Shown: positions 13,010 to 24,522 of the stretch, one piece after another | How the letters are laid out: each line of letters starts with the position of its first letter | How positions within the stretch are numbered: the stretch's first letter is position 1 | Source of the DNA: Nematostella vectensis | Lineage: Eukaryota > Cnidaria > Anthozoa > Actiniaria > Edwardsiidae | Reading direction: 5' to 3' | Assembly: GCF_932526225.1 (NCBI RefSeq) | Contig: NC_064038.1 | Coordinates: 16,853,075 to 16,917,074, forward strand | Length of the DNA: 64,000 nucleotides | Notes under the pieces: generated by a model | What the model saw: only the letters and a program-made list of their open reading frames with translations | What the model was told of the DNA's origin: nothing | Database searches by the model: none | Translations under genes and position numbers: made by a program

Positions 13010-16000
13010 GAATAAGAATAAGAATAATAATAATAATAATAATAAGAATAATAATAATAAGAATAATAATAGTTTATTACGACACTCTCGCAGACAAAAG
13101 TCTGAATTACAGTGAAGGGTCATGCACGCCACTACTTTACACAATATTACTGAAATCGCACACTGACAAAATTATTAAACCCGTCTGTATTTCCTTGAAA
13201 CCTATCGGTACGCATGGGCCCAAGGTGATCTATAGCAGGCATTATAATAGGCCCAAGGTGATGTATAGCAGGCATTATGTTGGGCCCAAGGTGATGTATA
13301 GCAGGCATTATGTTGGGCCCAAGGTGATGTATAGCAGGCATTATGTTGGGCCCAAGGTGATGTATAGCAGGCATTATGTTGGGCCCAAGGTGATGTATAG
13401 CAGGCATTATGTTGGGCCCAAGGTGATGTATAGCAGGCATTATGTTGGGCCCAAGGTGATGTATAGCAGGCATTATGTTGGGCCCAAGGTGATGTATAGC
13501 AGGCATTATGTTGGGCCCAAGGTGATGTATAGCAGGCATTATGTTGGGCCCAAGGTGATGTATAGCAGGCATTATGTTGGGCCCAAGGTGATGTATAGCA
13601 GGCATTATGTTGGGCCCAAGGTGATGTATAGCAGGCATTATGTTGGGCCCAAGGTGATGTATAGCAGGCATTATGTTGGGCCCAAGGTGATGTATAGCAG
13701 GCATTATGTTGGGCCCAAGGTGATGTATAGCAGGCATTATGTTGGGCCCAAGGTGATCTATAGCAGGCATTATGTTGGGCCCAAGGTGATCTATAGCAGG
13801 CATTATGTTGGGCCCAAGGTGATGTATAGCAGGCATTATGTTGGGCCCAAGGTGATCTATAGCAGGCATTATGTTGGGCCCAAGGTGATGTATAGCAGGC
13901 ATTATGTTGGGCCCAAGGTGATGTATAGCAGGCATTATGTTGGGCCCAAGGTGATCTATAGCAGGCATTATGTTGGGCCCAAGTGGGAGGTTTCTAAGCA
14001 TCATATTTTCATACCTGTCAACCTCCAAAAATCTCTTGAGAATTATTTTGGGGGGAGGGGTGGGGTATATTAATTTTTTTGGGGAGGGGTGGGTTTAACC
14101 TTGCAGGAGTTTTCCGTATAGAAAGCTCTCACAACAAATCCACTTATAGATCTCACCAGGGTGTTATATAAATTGTGCTACACAAGGGAATTATTGTTTC
14201 AAATATTTTCAATAATAGAAAATAATCAAAATGACAATTTTCTATAAAAAATTTTTTGGAAGCAATAAAAAATGCTTAAAAGCAGGAGATTTGGTGCTCA
14301 ACGCGGGAGAGCGGGAGAAGTGGTCCAAAATCTTGAGACTCCTGCCTAATGTGGGAGAGTTGACAGGTATGTATTTTTCAGGGGGGTATGGAATTCAGGG
14401 TTGGGTTAGTTTTGGGGGTAGCCAGTTTCTATACTTTGCATTTTTTGGTATGCAATTTTTGGCCGGTTGGACCCACCATCCATGGAAGTTACCACCCTAC
14501 CAACCTATGGTTTGTAGTCCAGGTAATTGACTGGATAGAAACAATGATCTTTAAGGTGAACTCTGAGCTACCTTGACTTCCTGATGTTTTCTATCCAGGC
14601 CATGCATAGCACATCTGTGGAGCACCGCAAAGTGATGGACTGCTGCTGCTTCTCGCCATAGGGAATGCTCACAACAAAACAATTCTGAAACAAATATTGT
14701 TATTTGATATAGCATGCAAAAATAAGGTTAGGCAATTGGATAGTGGACAATTGTTTTTACAAGGGGGGGACAAGAGGGTGTAATTCAAGGTCATCATTCT
14801 ATTAGCTATTGGTGTTTGTCCCTACTTCAAATAACTATAGTGAATCCCTAAAATCTTTAGAGGGAAGTGGAGCTTAAATGATGATTAAGAGTATTAAAAT
14901 TTTTGTCAAAAATCTATATGCCCCCAAAAGCTAATAGGGAATTAACAAATTTGAATACAATCAGGGGAAACTGGCATGCAACAGTCAACCCTATAATTGA
15001 TGTCTATCTGTTTGTTCACACTAAAATGAGTTCTGTATAGTCATCTCCAGGGGCAGATGTAGCCTATGCTAGCCTTCAAGAAGAAGTGCACATTTTTTTA
15101 GGCCAAAGAAATGGACCTGGAGGATCAGAATAAAGGTATGTATTTGTGCCTTGAGTCATGTTTGCTTATCTCTTTCCCTTGTGTGGCTAGCACAGGCTGG
15201 TCGAGGGGTTAATGGGATAACCACACCATAAACCATAATATGCTTGACATAAGTGTCATGCTGACACCAATAAGGCCTGGCCTGTGAAGAGCTTTGTGTA
15301 AATGTTGAGGTTTTGGAGTACTATTACCTGATTCAAAAATAGAAGTTGATTTGCTAATTAAATATCTTGACTGTCTGGATTATAATATTATGACTGCAAT
15401 TGGCTGTTCAATCATTTCCTTTTAAAATCATTAGATTATTGAAGATTCTATTGTATAAGCAGTCACAAATATCAAATAATCTCAGATGAGAGTTTATTCC
15501 CTAGGTAACTATAATAATTTTACATCTTCCTCAAGGGAGATGTACTTGAATTTCATATCCTTTCATGTTTGTCTCTTTTTCATCTTTTTTGCGTAATTTA
15601 ATATTGCATTAATTAGAGAATTCCAACTTAATCGAAATACCTGAATAAACATAGTAGATAAGAGTAAAAAGGTGTGAAATCACAAATATAGAAAAAAAAC
15701 TGTATCGACAATCAAAGATGCAAATTCCAGCTCATCTTACCCATCTGTTTTGAGGTGAACATACCATGGGGGGATGATTGATCCTTTTTGCAAGCTAGAT
15801 AAGATTGCGACTTAGACGCACTCAGAAAAAAGGCCAATGGCTTTTTTCGATCTTAGATTATTATAAACTCAAAACTTCACAAATTGCGAAAGCTCCACTC
15901 TAATGGCAATGAAATAAATATTTCAAAGTGTAAGAAACCGCATCGACAGAAAAACAGCAACATACTGTATAATTTGATCCTAGTTTGTACATTTTCACGT

Positions 16001-17227
16001 ATTTATTAAAACAAGAAAATATCTGTTTGGAAATATCAGCATTTGATAACGACTACTTTTTCATTTTTACCAAGCCTTGAAAAAAACCTCAATGTTATCG
16101 ACATTAGACTACTTAGACGAAACTTGATATCGAACAAGTGAAAAGAACCGACACACTTAGAAATTTCCTAAGCCCTTTTCCATGTTGTCTTAGCCAAACA
16201 AGCGATGTCTATTTCAAAATGCAATTGACCAATTAGAGACCAGGTATCTTGTCTCGTACTCTAAGTTGTTTATTACATAAACGATGAAATTATACCGTGT
16301 CCACTTTATACTTGAATAAGAAATAAGTCATTAGGCAGCACGATTTCTTTTTCTGCAAATTGAAATTGCAAGATTTTAAGCTTATTCTTTAAGTTTTAGC
16401 TTTGCAAACAACAGTGCTAGATGTTTCATTGACCTAAATCAACTTTGAAGTGATAAACATGAACTAGGAGGAGTACAGCTTCTCAAATACCCTCTACCAA
16501 AATGCACAATGAAAACTTCAATTTTGTTAGTTATTATATGTTACCTCTTTTTTTCCTGGATCTTCCTTTGCTTTATTAAAGTCCTTAATCAGCATTAATA
16601 AAACAGTAAAGAAAGATAAAAGTTAATTGCTATAGCCCTAAAAATATATAGCGTTTCAGTTTTGTTTGGTTTGCGATTTTCGCGATCAGCATTTTAGTTG
16701 CTTCTCTGACACTTGAATGGCTTTCTGGGGAAATCGATCCTGACAGTTTAGAGGCGCAAATAGCAATAGCTCAACTTTCGCTAATTTTCTAGAGAAATAA
16801 AAAAACATCTTTAACCGTGCGGGCGATAATGAAATGCCTGAAAGGAGGAGGGAAAGCAAATCCTCACTTGAAAGAATAACTCTTTTGTTGCCATGATTGT
16901 TTGCAAAACCGTTTGCCTTTGATAATTAATATTCTGTTTCTTCTCTATAAGTACGAAGGGGCTTACCTGGCACTCCAAATCTCTAACGTTGACCACGCAG
17001 ATCCGCTCACATGTTGAATGCTCAAGAAGAACAAGTCCCGTTACTGTTGCCGTGTCCTTTGTATCGTAGAAAAATAAAAAGTTCTGGTATAGCTTTACCC
17101 ACTTTAGGTACCATTTGCCTGGGTCTGTAGCCTTCAAATACAACTGGCCGCTCATGGTGAAATTCTGCTTTGCTAAAGCACCGAGATGGTTCACTTGATC
17201 GTCTGATATTCGCATGGAAGCGCGCAT
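8150..17227 (-). CDS. RASGRF: RasGRF-type Ras guanine nucleotide exchange factor, 5' part (exons 1-5, open at the left edge)
   Basis: Five exons, 16967-17227, 14572-14684, 12310-12457, 9577-9651 and 8150-8403, join in phase to 283 codons plus 2 nt. The order matches the N-terminus of vertebrate RASGRF1/2: PH domain (about residues 20-125), coiled coil (126-199), IQ motif [14 protein letters not shown] (200-213, binds calmodulin), then the start of the DH (Rho/Rac GEF) domain with [14 protein letters not shown] and [20 protein letters not shown]. The family couples calcium signals to Ras through a C-terminal CDC25 domain and to Rac through DH-PH. Those later parts are not here: after exon 5 the gene enters the 31-bp array and leaves the window. 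Introns 2, 3 and 5 carry minisatellites; the intron 3 array copies the exon 3 end. Start ATG chosen at 17227; a second Met lies four codons on. Assigned from recalled family sequence, not a search. Confidence 0.95.
8918..9220. repeat. Dispersed repeats in RASGRF intron 4
   Basis: 8918-8985 matches one arm of the foldback repeat at about 18415 (CTGGTATTCGACTCTGCC, TTAATAAGACTTCTTCAGGG). 8990-9220 resembles 28985-29230: a G-run, then CCTGCA, TTTTACACGATTT, TGCAAAAAAA and AACTTCGCAGTATTCATTT. Both look like old interspersed transposon copies. The rest of intron 4 (8404-9576) holds nothing I recognise apart from the candidate plus-strand exon. Confidence 0.65.
9442..9558 (+). other. Candidate exon of unknown gene, antisense within RASGRF intron 4
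   Basis: Bounded by ACCAATGCAG|G and GATGTTAA|GTAAGT on the plus strand. The open frame gives 38 codons of ordinary-looking protein with [20 protein letters not shown] then [13 protein letters not shown] do not recognise it, and no partner exon was found. It could be an exon of an antisense gene, a transposon fragment, or chance. Confidence 0.3.
9577..9651 (-). CDS. RASGRF: RASGRF coding exon 4 (linker before IQ)
   Basis: Acceptor CTGCTTGTGCAG|GTTGC, donor AAAAAG|GTAATA. It has 25 codons, both junctions phase 0: [20 protein letters not shown] then KSIKK. The acidic stretch followed by K-x-I-K-K directly before VQS matches the RASGRF linker into the IQ motif. Confidence 0.9.
10136..12341 (-). 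repeat. 44-bp minisatellite copying the RASGRF exon 3 end plus splice donor, about 50 copies
   Basis: Read on the minus strand, each unit is 25 nt identical or nearly so to the end of exon 3 (CATAATAACC...GGGCAGAG) followed by GTAACC and 13 more intronic bases. The first copy is the real exon/donor. About fifty further copies extend 2.2 kb into intron 3, most keeping GAG|GTAACC. Variants include CTTTAGGG for CTTAGGG, and two short units missing part of the middle. In the RASGRF frame the unit reads into TAG three codons after the junction, so use of a downstream donor would truncate the protein. Confidence 0.96.
12310..12457 (-). CDS. RASGRF: RASGRF coding exon 3 (coiled coil); its 3' end seeds a 44-bp array
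   Basis: Acceptor ATGTTTCAG|TTATG, donor GGCAGAG|GTAACC. It encodes 49 codons rich in Glu, Gln and Lys ([20 protein letters not shown]...[11 protein letters not shown]), matching the coiled coil between PH and IQ in RASGRF. The last 25 nt of the exon, together with the donor, are repeated about 50 times immediately downstream. Confidence 0.92.
12458..12927. other. Intronic sequence, no feature
   Basis: The first part of RASGRF intron 2 in plus coordinates. Unique-looking, with several imperfect CTCTCA repeats around 12830-12905; no exon or RNA gene recognised. Confidence 0.5.
12929..13072. repeat. (TAA)n microsatellite
   Basis: About 45 trinucleotide units, mostly AATAAT with some AAGAAT interruptions. 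It produces poly-Ile and poly-Leu open frames that are not genes. Confidence 0.97.
13206..13985. repeat. 33-bp minisatellite, about 23 copies (RASGRF intron 2)
   Basis: Unit of 33 bp containing GGGCCCAAGGTGATGTATAG and CAGGCATTATGTT; variants GTGATC/GTGATG alternate. The length is divisible by three and lacks stops in some frames, giving long 11-residue repeat ORFs on both strands. It is not adjacent to a recognised exon (the exon 2 donor is about 590 bp away). Confidence 0.96.
14572..14684 (-). CDS. RASGRF: RASGRF coding exon 2 (PH domain, second half)
   Basis: Acceptor TTTGTTTCAG|AATTG, donor TCAAG|GTAGCT. It encodes [16 protein letters not shown] followed by a segment containing [10 protein letters not shown]. 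This is the last PH strands and the C-terminal helix with the usual conserved Trp. It ends with two bases of a serine codon completed by exon 3. Too short for ordinary ORF listing; found by family collinearity. Confidence 0.92.
14685..16966. other. RASGRF intron 1, no further feature seen
   Basis: 2.3 kb of A/T-rich sequence between exons 1 and 2 (transcribed from the minus strand). I found no exon, RNA gene or tandem array in it. Confidence 0.6.
16967..17227 (-). CDS. RASGRF: RASGRF coding exon 1 (PH domain, first half)
   Basis: 87 codons from the ATG at 17227 to CAG|GTAAGC. The product begins [20 protein letters not shown] and includes [20 protein letters not shown], the first strands of the N-terminal PH domain, collinear with the RASGRF1 start. 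The frame stays open past the donor to 16811, but exon 2 continues the PH domain exactly from this junction, so the extension is intron. Confidence 0.94.
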
Positions 17228-18400
17228 TGTAAACTATCGTACGATCTATTCCGTTTCCAGTAGAACGCCGCACTTGGCCCGGCCTCGATTGCCGTCAGAG
17301 CTCGTGATCGCTCGTTCGAAACCAAAACAAAGTCGGCAATCTCATTCGCTTACCATGTTGGGGTAATACGTACTTGTGTGAGCTTAGTTCTTGATGTACG
17401 GTGCATTTAGGAGATCTCAGCCCGCCTGCTCGCCTGGTTAATATTATAATCCGTATTTGCAGCGACCAATATTTCGCCATTTGCACACATAAGTAGGCAT
17501 CCTAAGAGAAACACTCGTCTCTCGTCCACAACACCTGGTCTGGTTAAAGTGTTTCCGTGGGGGGGATGGACGGGATAAAACGCCTCATGACTTGCGAATA
17601 TTACAACCTTCGTATTCGTATTCACTTGTTTTTCAGAAAACTCACGTTGTTCTCCCGTGAAGTGTGTACAAATGAAATAGATTTTCGACAATGTTTGTTA
17701 TCATACGAAATTGTTAAATTATTAACGAATTGATTAACATTTTGATCCAGAAGGGAAAAAAACACACGCACATCTGATCTCGTTATCAACCCAGATAATC
17801 CATAAAATTGTAACTTTCCGATGAAAGTGGGAATGGTTATAATTCAATGTCAGGATATATAAATACGTTAAGGAGGCGACGAAAAGTTTTTTTGTCTTTT
17901 TCATTTTCTTTGGGGGAGAGGGGGTGTAATGCGACTATTAAACTTTCAAAGCAAATTAAATGCAAATCTCTAATGGTTATCTTTGTTTTACACAAGAATC
18001 GCAATTGATAATTATCTTAGAAAAGGGCAACAAAATAGGAAAGGTTTTTTTTCCATTCTCTTTGCCATAAAAGTTTTTTTTTAATTCCATTTATTTGAGC
18101 TTTTATCTCGGCCTTCGGCCTCTGTCAGTATTTTCAAGACCTCGGTCACGGTATTTCACGATACGGACCTCCCCGCTGGTAAATAACATATTTATCCTTT
18201 GACACAGACAAGGTGGCTCTCGTTCGATTGCAAAAAAGAAAAAGCGAACGACAAGCATATCTTCATGGTATTTTTGGGAGGGTGACTCCCAAAAATATGA
18301 CTCGAGTCTACAACATTTTTTAGTATAACGCTATCTTCAGATAAATCAATACGAATAAATACAAAAAGCCCAAATTGTCGTGTTCGTGAACCAGAAGAAT
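17228..18400. promoter_or_regulatory. 5' flank of RASGRF (probable promoter/5' UTR region)
   Basis: Sequence upstream of the RASGRF ATG. A CpG-containing stretch lies at about 17215-17350. No TATA box or start site can be assigned. Minus-strand open frames here (to 17691) have no recognisable family. Confidence 0.35.
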
Positions 18401-18407
18401 GAATACA

Positions 18408-18525
18408 AAACACCAATAACTGGTATTCGACTCTGCCAAATTTTCGTCTTTAATAAGACTTCTTCAGGGCCATTAGGAAGTCTTATTAAAGTCAGAGTCG
18501 AATACCAGTTTTTGGCGTATTATTT
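18408..18525. repeat. Foldback repeat
   Basis: An arm with CTGGTATTCGACTCTGCC and TTAATAAGACTTCTTCAGGG is followed by its inverted copy (GAAGTCTTATTAAAG...GAGTCGAATACCAG), separated by a few bases. One arm also occurs at 8918-8985 within RASGRF. Confidence 0.75.
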
Positions 18526-18639
18526 TATTTTTTTTAGAAGAGGAGTATAGATTAGTATTTTTCCATGTTCGCGTACTGAGTGTAGGCCGTAACGCGCTTC
18601 TGCTAGGATAGTAATTGGAGTTACTGCAACAGTAACAGC

Positions 18640-18935
18640 GCAACACACGCACATTTTATAAGCAACACAAGCAAACACACCCGCATATTATAAGCAACAC
18701 ACTCAAATACATATATACGCACATGTTATAAGCAACACACGCATATGTTATAAGCAACATACGCAAACACACGAACATGTTATAAGAAACACACGCGCAT
18801 ATTATAAGCAACACACGCACATGTTATAAGCAATACACGCACATTATTATAAGCAACACACGCACGTATTTAATTTAGTTATAACAACACATCATGCACG
18901 TGTTATAAGCAGCACACGCAAACACACGCACCTCC
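18640..18935. repeat. Degenerate minisatellite (TTATAAGCAACACACGCA)
   Basis: About ten irregular copies, 20-35 bp apart, of TTATAAGCAACACACGCA with variable CA-rich linkers. Non-coding. Confidence 0.8.
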
Positions 18936-19307
18936 CCTCCCACACAACGACCGAAAGTCCACTTTCGGTTCTCGTAGACGTGCTATTTGTAGACAAAACT
19001 ATAAAGCATAAGCTAGATCACTCTTGGTATTTAGCCAAATCCGACAATAAACGTTTTCGTTCTTTCGGTGGTGGTCAGATTTTTAATCCCCCCCCCCCCC
19101 CAACCCGGAAAAATATTTTTCGGATATCGCACCCCCTTATTTAAAATTCTGGGTACGGACCTGAGTATGTATACCTATATCTATCTTTGCATGCCATATC
19201 CAGGTCCATATCACGTAGGACAATTTTATATTTTACTGCATGGGACTGTCCTAATAAAAAATAAAATCGTCCTGTGTGCCCTTCGTCTGATAGATCTCCC
19301 TGGTCTG

Positions 19308-19537
19308 TTACTCGCTGTCAGTGTCACTCTCAGAGTCATATTCGTTGTCTAAGATAACTTCCTCTACAATGCCTTCACCCTCGCTGTCTACATCCTCTTT
19401 GCTGTTGTTTTCTTGTGATCCAATGAAGGAATTTTCAAAAGATAGATGGAGAGCGGTACTTCAAATATTTTTCTTACTCTGGTATTTGAGCGTGCCAGTT
19501 TTCCCTTTTCTAACAGCCCAGTCCAGTCACAGACCTT
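19308..19537 (-). pseudogene. Transposon-type ORF, 3' fragment (piece C)
   Basis: On the minus strand the open frame reads VCDWTGLLEKGKLARSNTRV..., ending at a TAG at 19388-19390. An overlapping frame then reads on as an acidic tail (EDVDSEGEGIVEEVI...SESDTDSE) to a TAA at 19308-19310, implying a frameshift. The DW-x-GL-x-x-x-GKL motif and acidic end recall C-termini of repetitive, transposon-associated ORFs in invertebrate genomes; I cannot name the family. The 5' continuation is piece B at 24456-24522, beyond the 4.9-kb insertion. Confidence 0.55.
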
Positions 19538-19540
19538 GTA

Positions 19541-22290
19541 TCACCCATAAATGTAATAACACCCATAAATGTAATAACAACCATAAATGTAATAACACCC
19601 ATAAATGTAATAACACCCATAAATGTAATAACACCCATAAATGTAATAACAACCATAAATGTTATAACACCCATAAATGTAATAACACCCATAAATGTAA
19701 TAACACCCATAAATGTAATGACACCCATAAATGTTATAACACCCATAAATGTAATAACACCCATAAATGTAATAACACCCATAAATGTTATAACACCCAT
19801 AAATGTAATAACACCCATAAATGTTATAACAACCATAAATGTAATAACACCCATAAATGTAATAACACCCATAAATGTAATAACACCCATAAATGTTATA
19901 ACACCCATAAATGTAATAACACCCATAAATGTTATAACAACCATAAATGTTATAACACCCATAAATGTAATAACACCCATAAATGTTATAACAACCATAA
20001 ATGTAATAACACCCATAAATGTAATAACACCCATAAATGTAATAACACCCATAAATGTAATAACACCCATAAATGTAATAACACCCATAAATGTAATAAC
20101 ACCCATAAATGTTATAACAACCATAAATGTTATAACAACCATAAATGTAATAACACCCATAAATGTAATAACACCCATAAATGTTATAACAACCATAAAT
20201 GTTATAACAACCATAAATGTAATAACACCCATAAATGTAATAACACCCATAAATGTTATAACAACCATAAATGTTATAACAACCATAAATGTTATAACAC
20301 CCATAAATGTAATAACACCCATAAATGTAATAACACCCATAAATGTAATAACACCCATAAATGTAATAACACCCATAAATGTAATAACACCCATAAATGT
20401 TATAACAACCATAAATGTAATAACAGCCATAAATGTTATAACAACCATAAATGTAATAACACCCATAAATGTAATAACACCCATAAATGTTATAACAACC
20501 ATAAATGTAATAACAGCCATAAATGTTATAACAACCATAAATGTAATAACACCCATAAATGTTATAACAACCATAAATGTAATAACACCCATAAATGTAA
20601 TAACACCCATAAATGTTATAACAACCATAAATGTAATAACAGCCATAAATGTTATAACAACCATAAATGTAATAACACCCATAAATGTTATAACAACCAT
20701 AAATGTAATAACACCCATAAATGTAATAACACCCATAAATGTTATAACAACCATAAATGTAATAACAGCCATAAATGTTATAACAACCATAAATGTAATA
20801 ACACCCATAAATGTTATAACAACCATAAATGTAATAACACCCATAAATGTAATAACACCCATAAATGTTATAACAACCATAAATGTAATAACAGCCATAA
20901 ATGTTATAACAACCATAAATGTAATAACACCCATAAATGTTATAACAACCATAAATGTAATAACACCCATAAATGTAATAACACCCATAAATGTTATAAC
21001 AACCATAAATGTAATAACAGCCATAAATGTTATAACAACCATAAATGTAATAACACCCATAAATGTTATAACAACCATAAATGTAATAACACCCATAAAT
21101 GTAATAACACCCATAAATGTTATAACAACCACAAATGTAATAACACCCATAAATGTTATAACAACAATAAATGTAATAACACCCATAAATGTTATAACAA
21201 CCATAAATGTAATAACACGTCACCCATAAATGTTATAACAACCATAAATGTAATAACACGTCACCCATAAATGTTATAACAACCATAAATGTAATAACAC
21301 GTCACCCATAAATGTTATAACACCCATAAATGTAATAACACCCATAAATGGTATAACAACCATAAATGTTATAACACCCATAAATGTAATAACACCCATA
21401 AATGTTATAACACCCATAAATGTTATAACAACCATAAATGTTATAACACCCATAAATGTTATAACACCCATAAATGTTATAACAACCATAAATGTTATAA
21501 CACCCATAAATGTTATAACAACCATAAATGTAATAATACCCATAAATGTTATAACAACCATAAATGTAATAATACGTCACCCATAAATGTTATAAGAACC
21601 ATAAATGTAATAACACGTCACCCATAAATGTTATAACAACCATAAATGTAATAATACCCATAAATGTTATAACAACCATAAATGTAATAACACGTCACCC
21701 ATAAATGTTATAACAACCATAAATGTAATAACACGTCACCCATAAATGTTATAACAACCATAAATGTAATAACACGTCACCCATAAATGTTATAACAACC
21801 ATAAATGTAATAACACGTCACCCATAAATGTTATAACAACCATAAATGTAATAACACGTCACCCATAAATGTTATAACAACCATAAATGTAATAACACGT
21901 CACCCATAAATGTTATAACAACCATAAATGTAATATCAGGTCGCCCATAAATGTTATAACAACCATAAATGTAATAACACGTCACCCATAAATGTTATAA
22001 CAACCATAAATGTAATAACACGTCACCCAAAAAGGTTATCACAACCATAAATGTAATAACACGTCACCCATAAATGTTATAACAACCATAAATGTAATAA
22101 CACGTCACCCATAAATGTTATAACAACCATAAATGTAATAACACGTCACCCATAAATGTTATAACAACCATAAATGTAATATCAGGTCGCCCATAAATGT
22201 TATAACAACCATAAATGTAATAACACATCGCCCATAAATGTATTGAACAGTCAACCATAAATGTAAGAACACGTCGCCCATAAATGTTAT
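19541..22290. repeat. 18-bp minisatellite, about 140 units, with 126-bp and 41-bp higher-order forms
   Basis: Unit AACACCCATAAATGTAAT with ACCC/AACC/AGCC and GTAAT/GTTAT variants. The AGCC variant recurs every 126 bp (7 units) at about 20511, 20637, 20763, 20889 and 21015. After about 21200 the array becomes a 41-bp form (two units plus CGTCA-type linker). All the long ORFs here (THKCNN, VITPIN, YYIYGC repeats) are artefacts. Confidence 0.96.
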
Positions 22291-22310
22291 AACTTATAAT
22301 TTTGACTTAT

Positions 22311-22625
22311 AGAAACAACATTAGACAACCAAACTTGGCAGATGTCATGTAGGTGTCAAGGGGGGTGCAACAATATGTCAACTGAGCATGACGTCGTCGA
22401 TGACGTCACTAAAAACGGCAATACTCATATCTTATCATAGAAACATCATAAGGCGGTCTAACTTGGCAGATGTCATGTAGGTGTCAAGGGGGTGCAACGA
22501 TATGTCAACTGAGCATGACGTCATTAATGACGTCACTAAAAACGGCAGTACTTATATCTTATCATAGAAACATCATAAGGCGGTCTAACTTGGCAGATGT
22601 CATGTAGGAGTCAAAGGTGAAAAGG
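22311..22625. repeat. 126/127-bp tandem repeat, 2.4 copies
   Basis: Copies start with TAGAAAC at about 22311, 22438 and 22564 and share ACTTGGCAGATGTCATGTAG and GAGCATGACGTC. They lie inside the 4.9-kb element. Confidence 0.85.
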
Positions 22626-23589
22626 ACCGGAAACAGAATACCGAGCGGAAAACCCAAGCGCCCAACCCAAGCGGAAACAGAACACCTAGCGGAAAACCCA
22701 AGCGCCCTAAACAAAGAAAACCTTATAAACGGAAATAATAAAAATATATATGTTAATTATATATAACAAATCAATGTCGTAGAGTTCCGAACCGACAATT
22801 AAGAACATTGAATAAAAAGTCTATCTTTCAAATAATATTTTATGCAATAGACAAAAACTGAAATGTTTTGAAGCAAATTGTCTCATGTCGTGACGCCAAG
22901 AGTCAGATGTTGTTGGCGATTTGCATAATGTGCCATGACGCAAGCCTAAAGATGCAATCGTGTGTGAAAAAAATAGTCACATGTCGTTGTGCAAAAAGTC
23001 CAAACGCACAAAGTGCGTTTGCAAAAAGTGAGTTTTTTTCTACATAGACCAGCATGCTTTGCGAATAGACTAGAAACGTAATTGCGAAATCATGAGCTTA
23101 AATTGAGATATATCAGTAAATATAAATATTAAATCAAGATTATAAGCCATAAAGCTCTGTGAAATAAATAGCATTGTTGATAAGACAAAGTAAACAGTTC
23201 AGCATTGCGACCCATTGTGAGTCGTTGCCTAAGATATTATGGAATGCTGTAAATGATTGTCAAAAAAGTTAGATATTATTAGCATTAATGCGATGAGCCG
23301 CCTAAGTTACAAACAAAGTCAAATGCCGTGATTTATCGTTTGGAGGAAAGGCTTCCGATGTAGAGTTATCATTGGGGCCGTTTGTAGTCCCGCAAGGCGA
23401 GCTAGAGGTACCTGCATCTGTAGAACACTGAATAAAGCTCGAGCGAGCTCTCAACCAGTTCAGCCTTTGATCCCGTATCGCTAAGGCTCCTTTTCCTCGG
23501 CCTATCCTGAAGTTCTGTTTAGTTTTTAGTCCTTGTAGGAAGCTCACAGGGCATTTGTATAGAATCCAGTTATTTGATAATTCTCTTCA

Positions 23590-24130
23590 AATTTGTGAAA
23601 TGAAGTTCTAAAGCACAAAGTTAAATATTTTATGCATAGACAAAAACTAAAATAATTTGGCCATTTGGCAAATCGCGAGATTTTTTAAGACACAAAGTAC
23701 CATGTTATGAAGCACAAAGTTAAATATTTTATGCAATAGACAAAACCTGAAATGATTTGCGCATTCGGTAAATCGCGAGATTTTTTAAGACACAAAGTCC
23801 TATGTTATGAAGTACAAAGTTAAATATTTAATGCACAGACAAAAACTGGAATGATCTGCGCATGCGGCAAATCGCGAGATTTTTTTAGACACAAAGTTGA
23901 ATATTTTATGCAATAGACAAAACCTGAAATGATTTGCGCATTCGGCAAATCGAGAGATTTTTTAAGACACAAAGTCCCATGTTATAAAGCACAAAGTCAA
24001 ATATTTTATGCAATAGACAAATAGTGCTATGTTATAAGCACAAAGTTGAATGTCGTGAACGATATACTGAAATGTTTTAAGCAAAGGCAAAATGATGAGT
24101 TTTTTAAGACACAAAGTGCGATGTTTTGAG
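23590..24130. repeat. Degenerate 80-100-bp tandem repeats
   Basis: Four or five copies sharing AAATCGCGAGATTTTTT, AGACACAAAGT and ATTTTATGCAATAGACAAAA. Non-coding. The surrounding 22630-23590 holds two copies of a GCGGAAAACCCAAGCGCCC segment and nothing else recognised. Confidence 0.75.
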
Positions 24131-24455
24131 ACACAAAGTGCGATATTGTGAACTAAACCTGCAATGTTTTAAGCGATAATCAAATAGTGCTTTGTCGTGA
24201 CACTCAAAGTGAGTTGTCGTGACGCAAATAGTTCAAAGTCGTGACCGAAAGGTGAGATGTTGTTAACGAAAACCTTGAGTGGCCCTCATGGGCTTCTGTA
24301 CATTTATGGGCGATGTATTTTTACATTTATGGTTGTTATAACATTTATGGGTGACTGTTATTACATTTATGGTTGTTATAACATTTATGGGTGACTGTTA
24401 TTACATTTATGGTTGTTATAACATTTATGGGTGTTATTAGATTTATGGGTGATAC

Positions 24456-24522
24456 AGACCACAGACTTCTGCTTTCTTGCTCTTTCGTCCTCTTGCCTCT
24501 GTCTTTCCCTGATCGACTTATA
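24456..24522 (-). pseudogene. Transposon-type ORF, middle fragment (piece B)
   Basis: A 67-bp island between two insertions. On the minus strand it reads YKSIRERQRQEDERARKQKS, a charged helix-like stretch. It continues piece A (26926-27141) and leads in frame into piece C (19308-19537) once both insertions and their target duplications are taken out. Confidence 0.55.

Larger units (their letters stand above)
19538..24455. mobile_element. 4.9-kb insertion with 18-bp-repeat termini
   Basis: The ends are inverted: GTATCACCCATAAAT at 19538 and ATTTATGGGTGATAC ending at 24455, with near-identity continuing for about 45 bp. GGTCT, possibly GGTCTGT, occurs at both flanks. Removing the element and one copy joins pieces B and C of the interrupted ORF in frame (KSVV|CDWTG). 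Inside: an 18-bp array (left), 126-bp repeats (22311), 80-100-bp repeats (23590-24130) and a short inverted 18-bp cluster (24297-24455). No transposase recognised, so the class is unknown. Confidence 0.6.

Noticed and set aside
12886-14073. 395-codon ORF (poly-Ile then [11 protein letters not shown] repeats) and its antisense counterparts
   Set aside because: A fusion of a TAA microsatellite and a 33-bp array inside RASGRF intron 2.
14231-14530. Plus-strand ORF of 99 codons
   Set aside because: Lies in RASGRF intron 2 on the opposite strand, of low complexity in part; no recognisable domain.
16811-16966. Extension of RASGRF exon 1 beyond CAG|GTAAGC
   Set aside because: The frame is open by chance; the PH domain continues exactly in exon 2 at 14684, and the extension has no PH similarity.
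17295-17691. Minus-strand ORFs of 63 and 94 codons upstream of RASGRF
   Set aside because: No recognisable domain, overlapping frames, and no support beyond openness; more likely 5' flank.
19321-21270. Long THKCNN/THKCYN repeat ORF, and VITPIN, VITFMG and YYIYGC ORFs on both strands
   Set aside because: Open frames of the 18-bp array in several phases and both strands at once; a by-product of the repeat.
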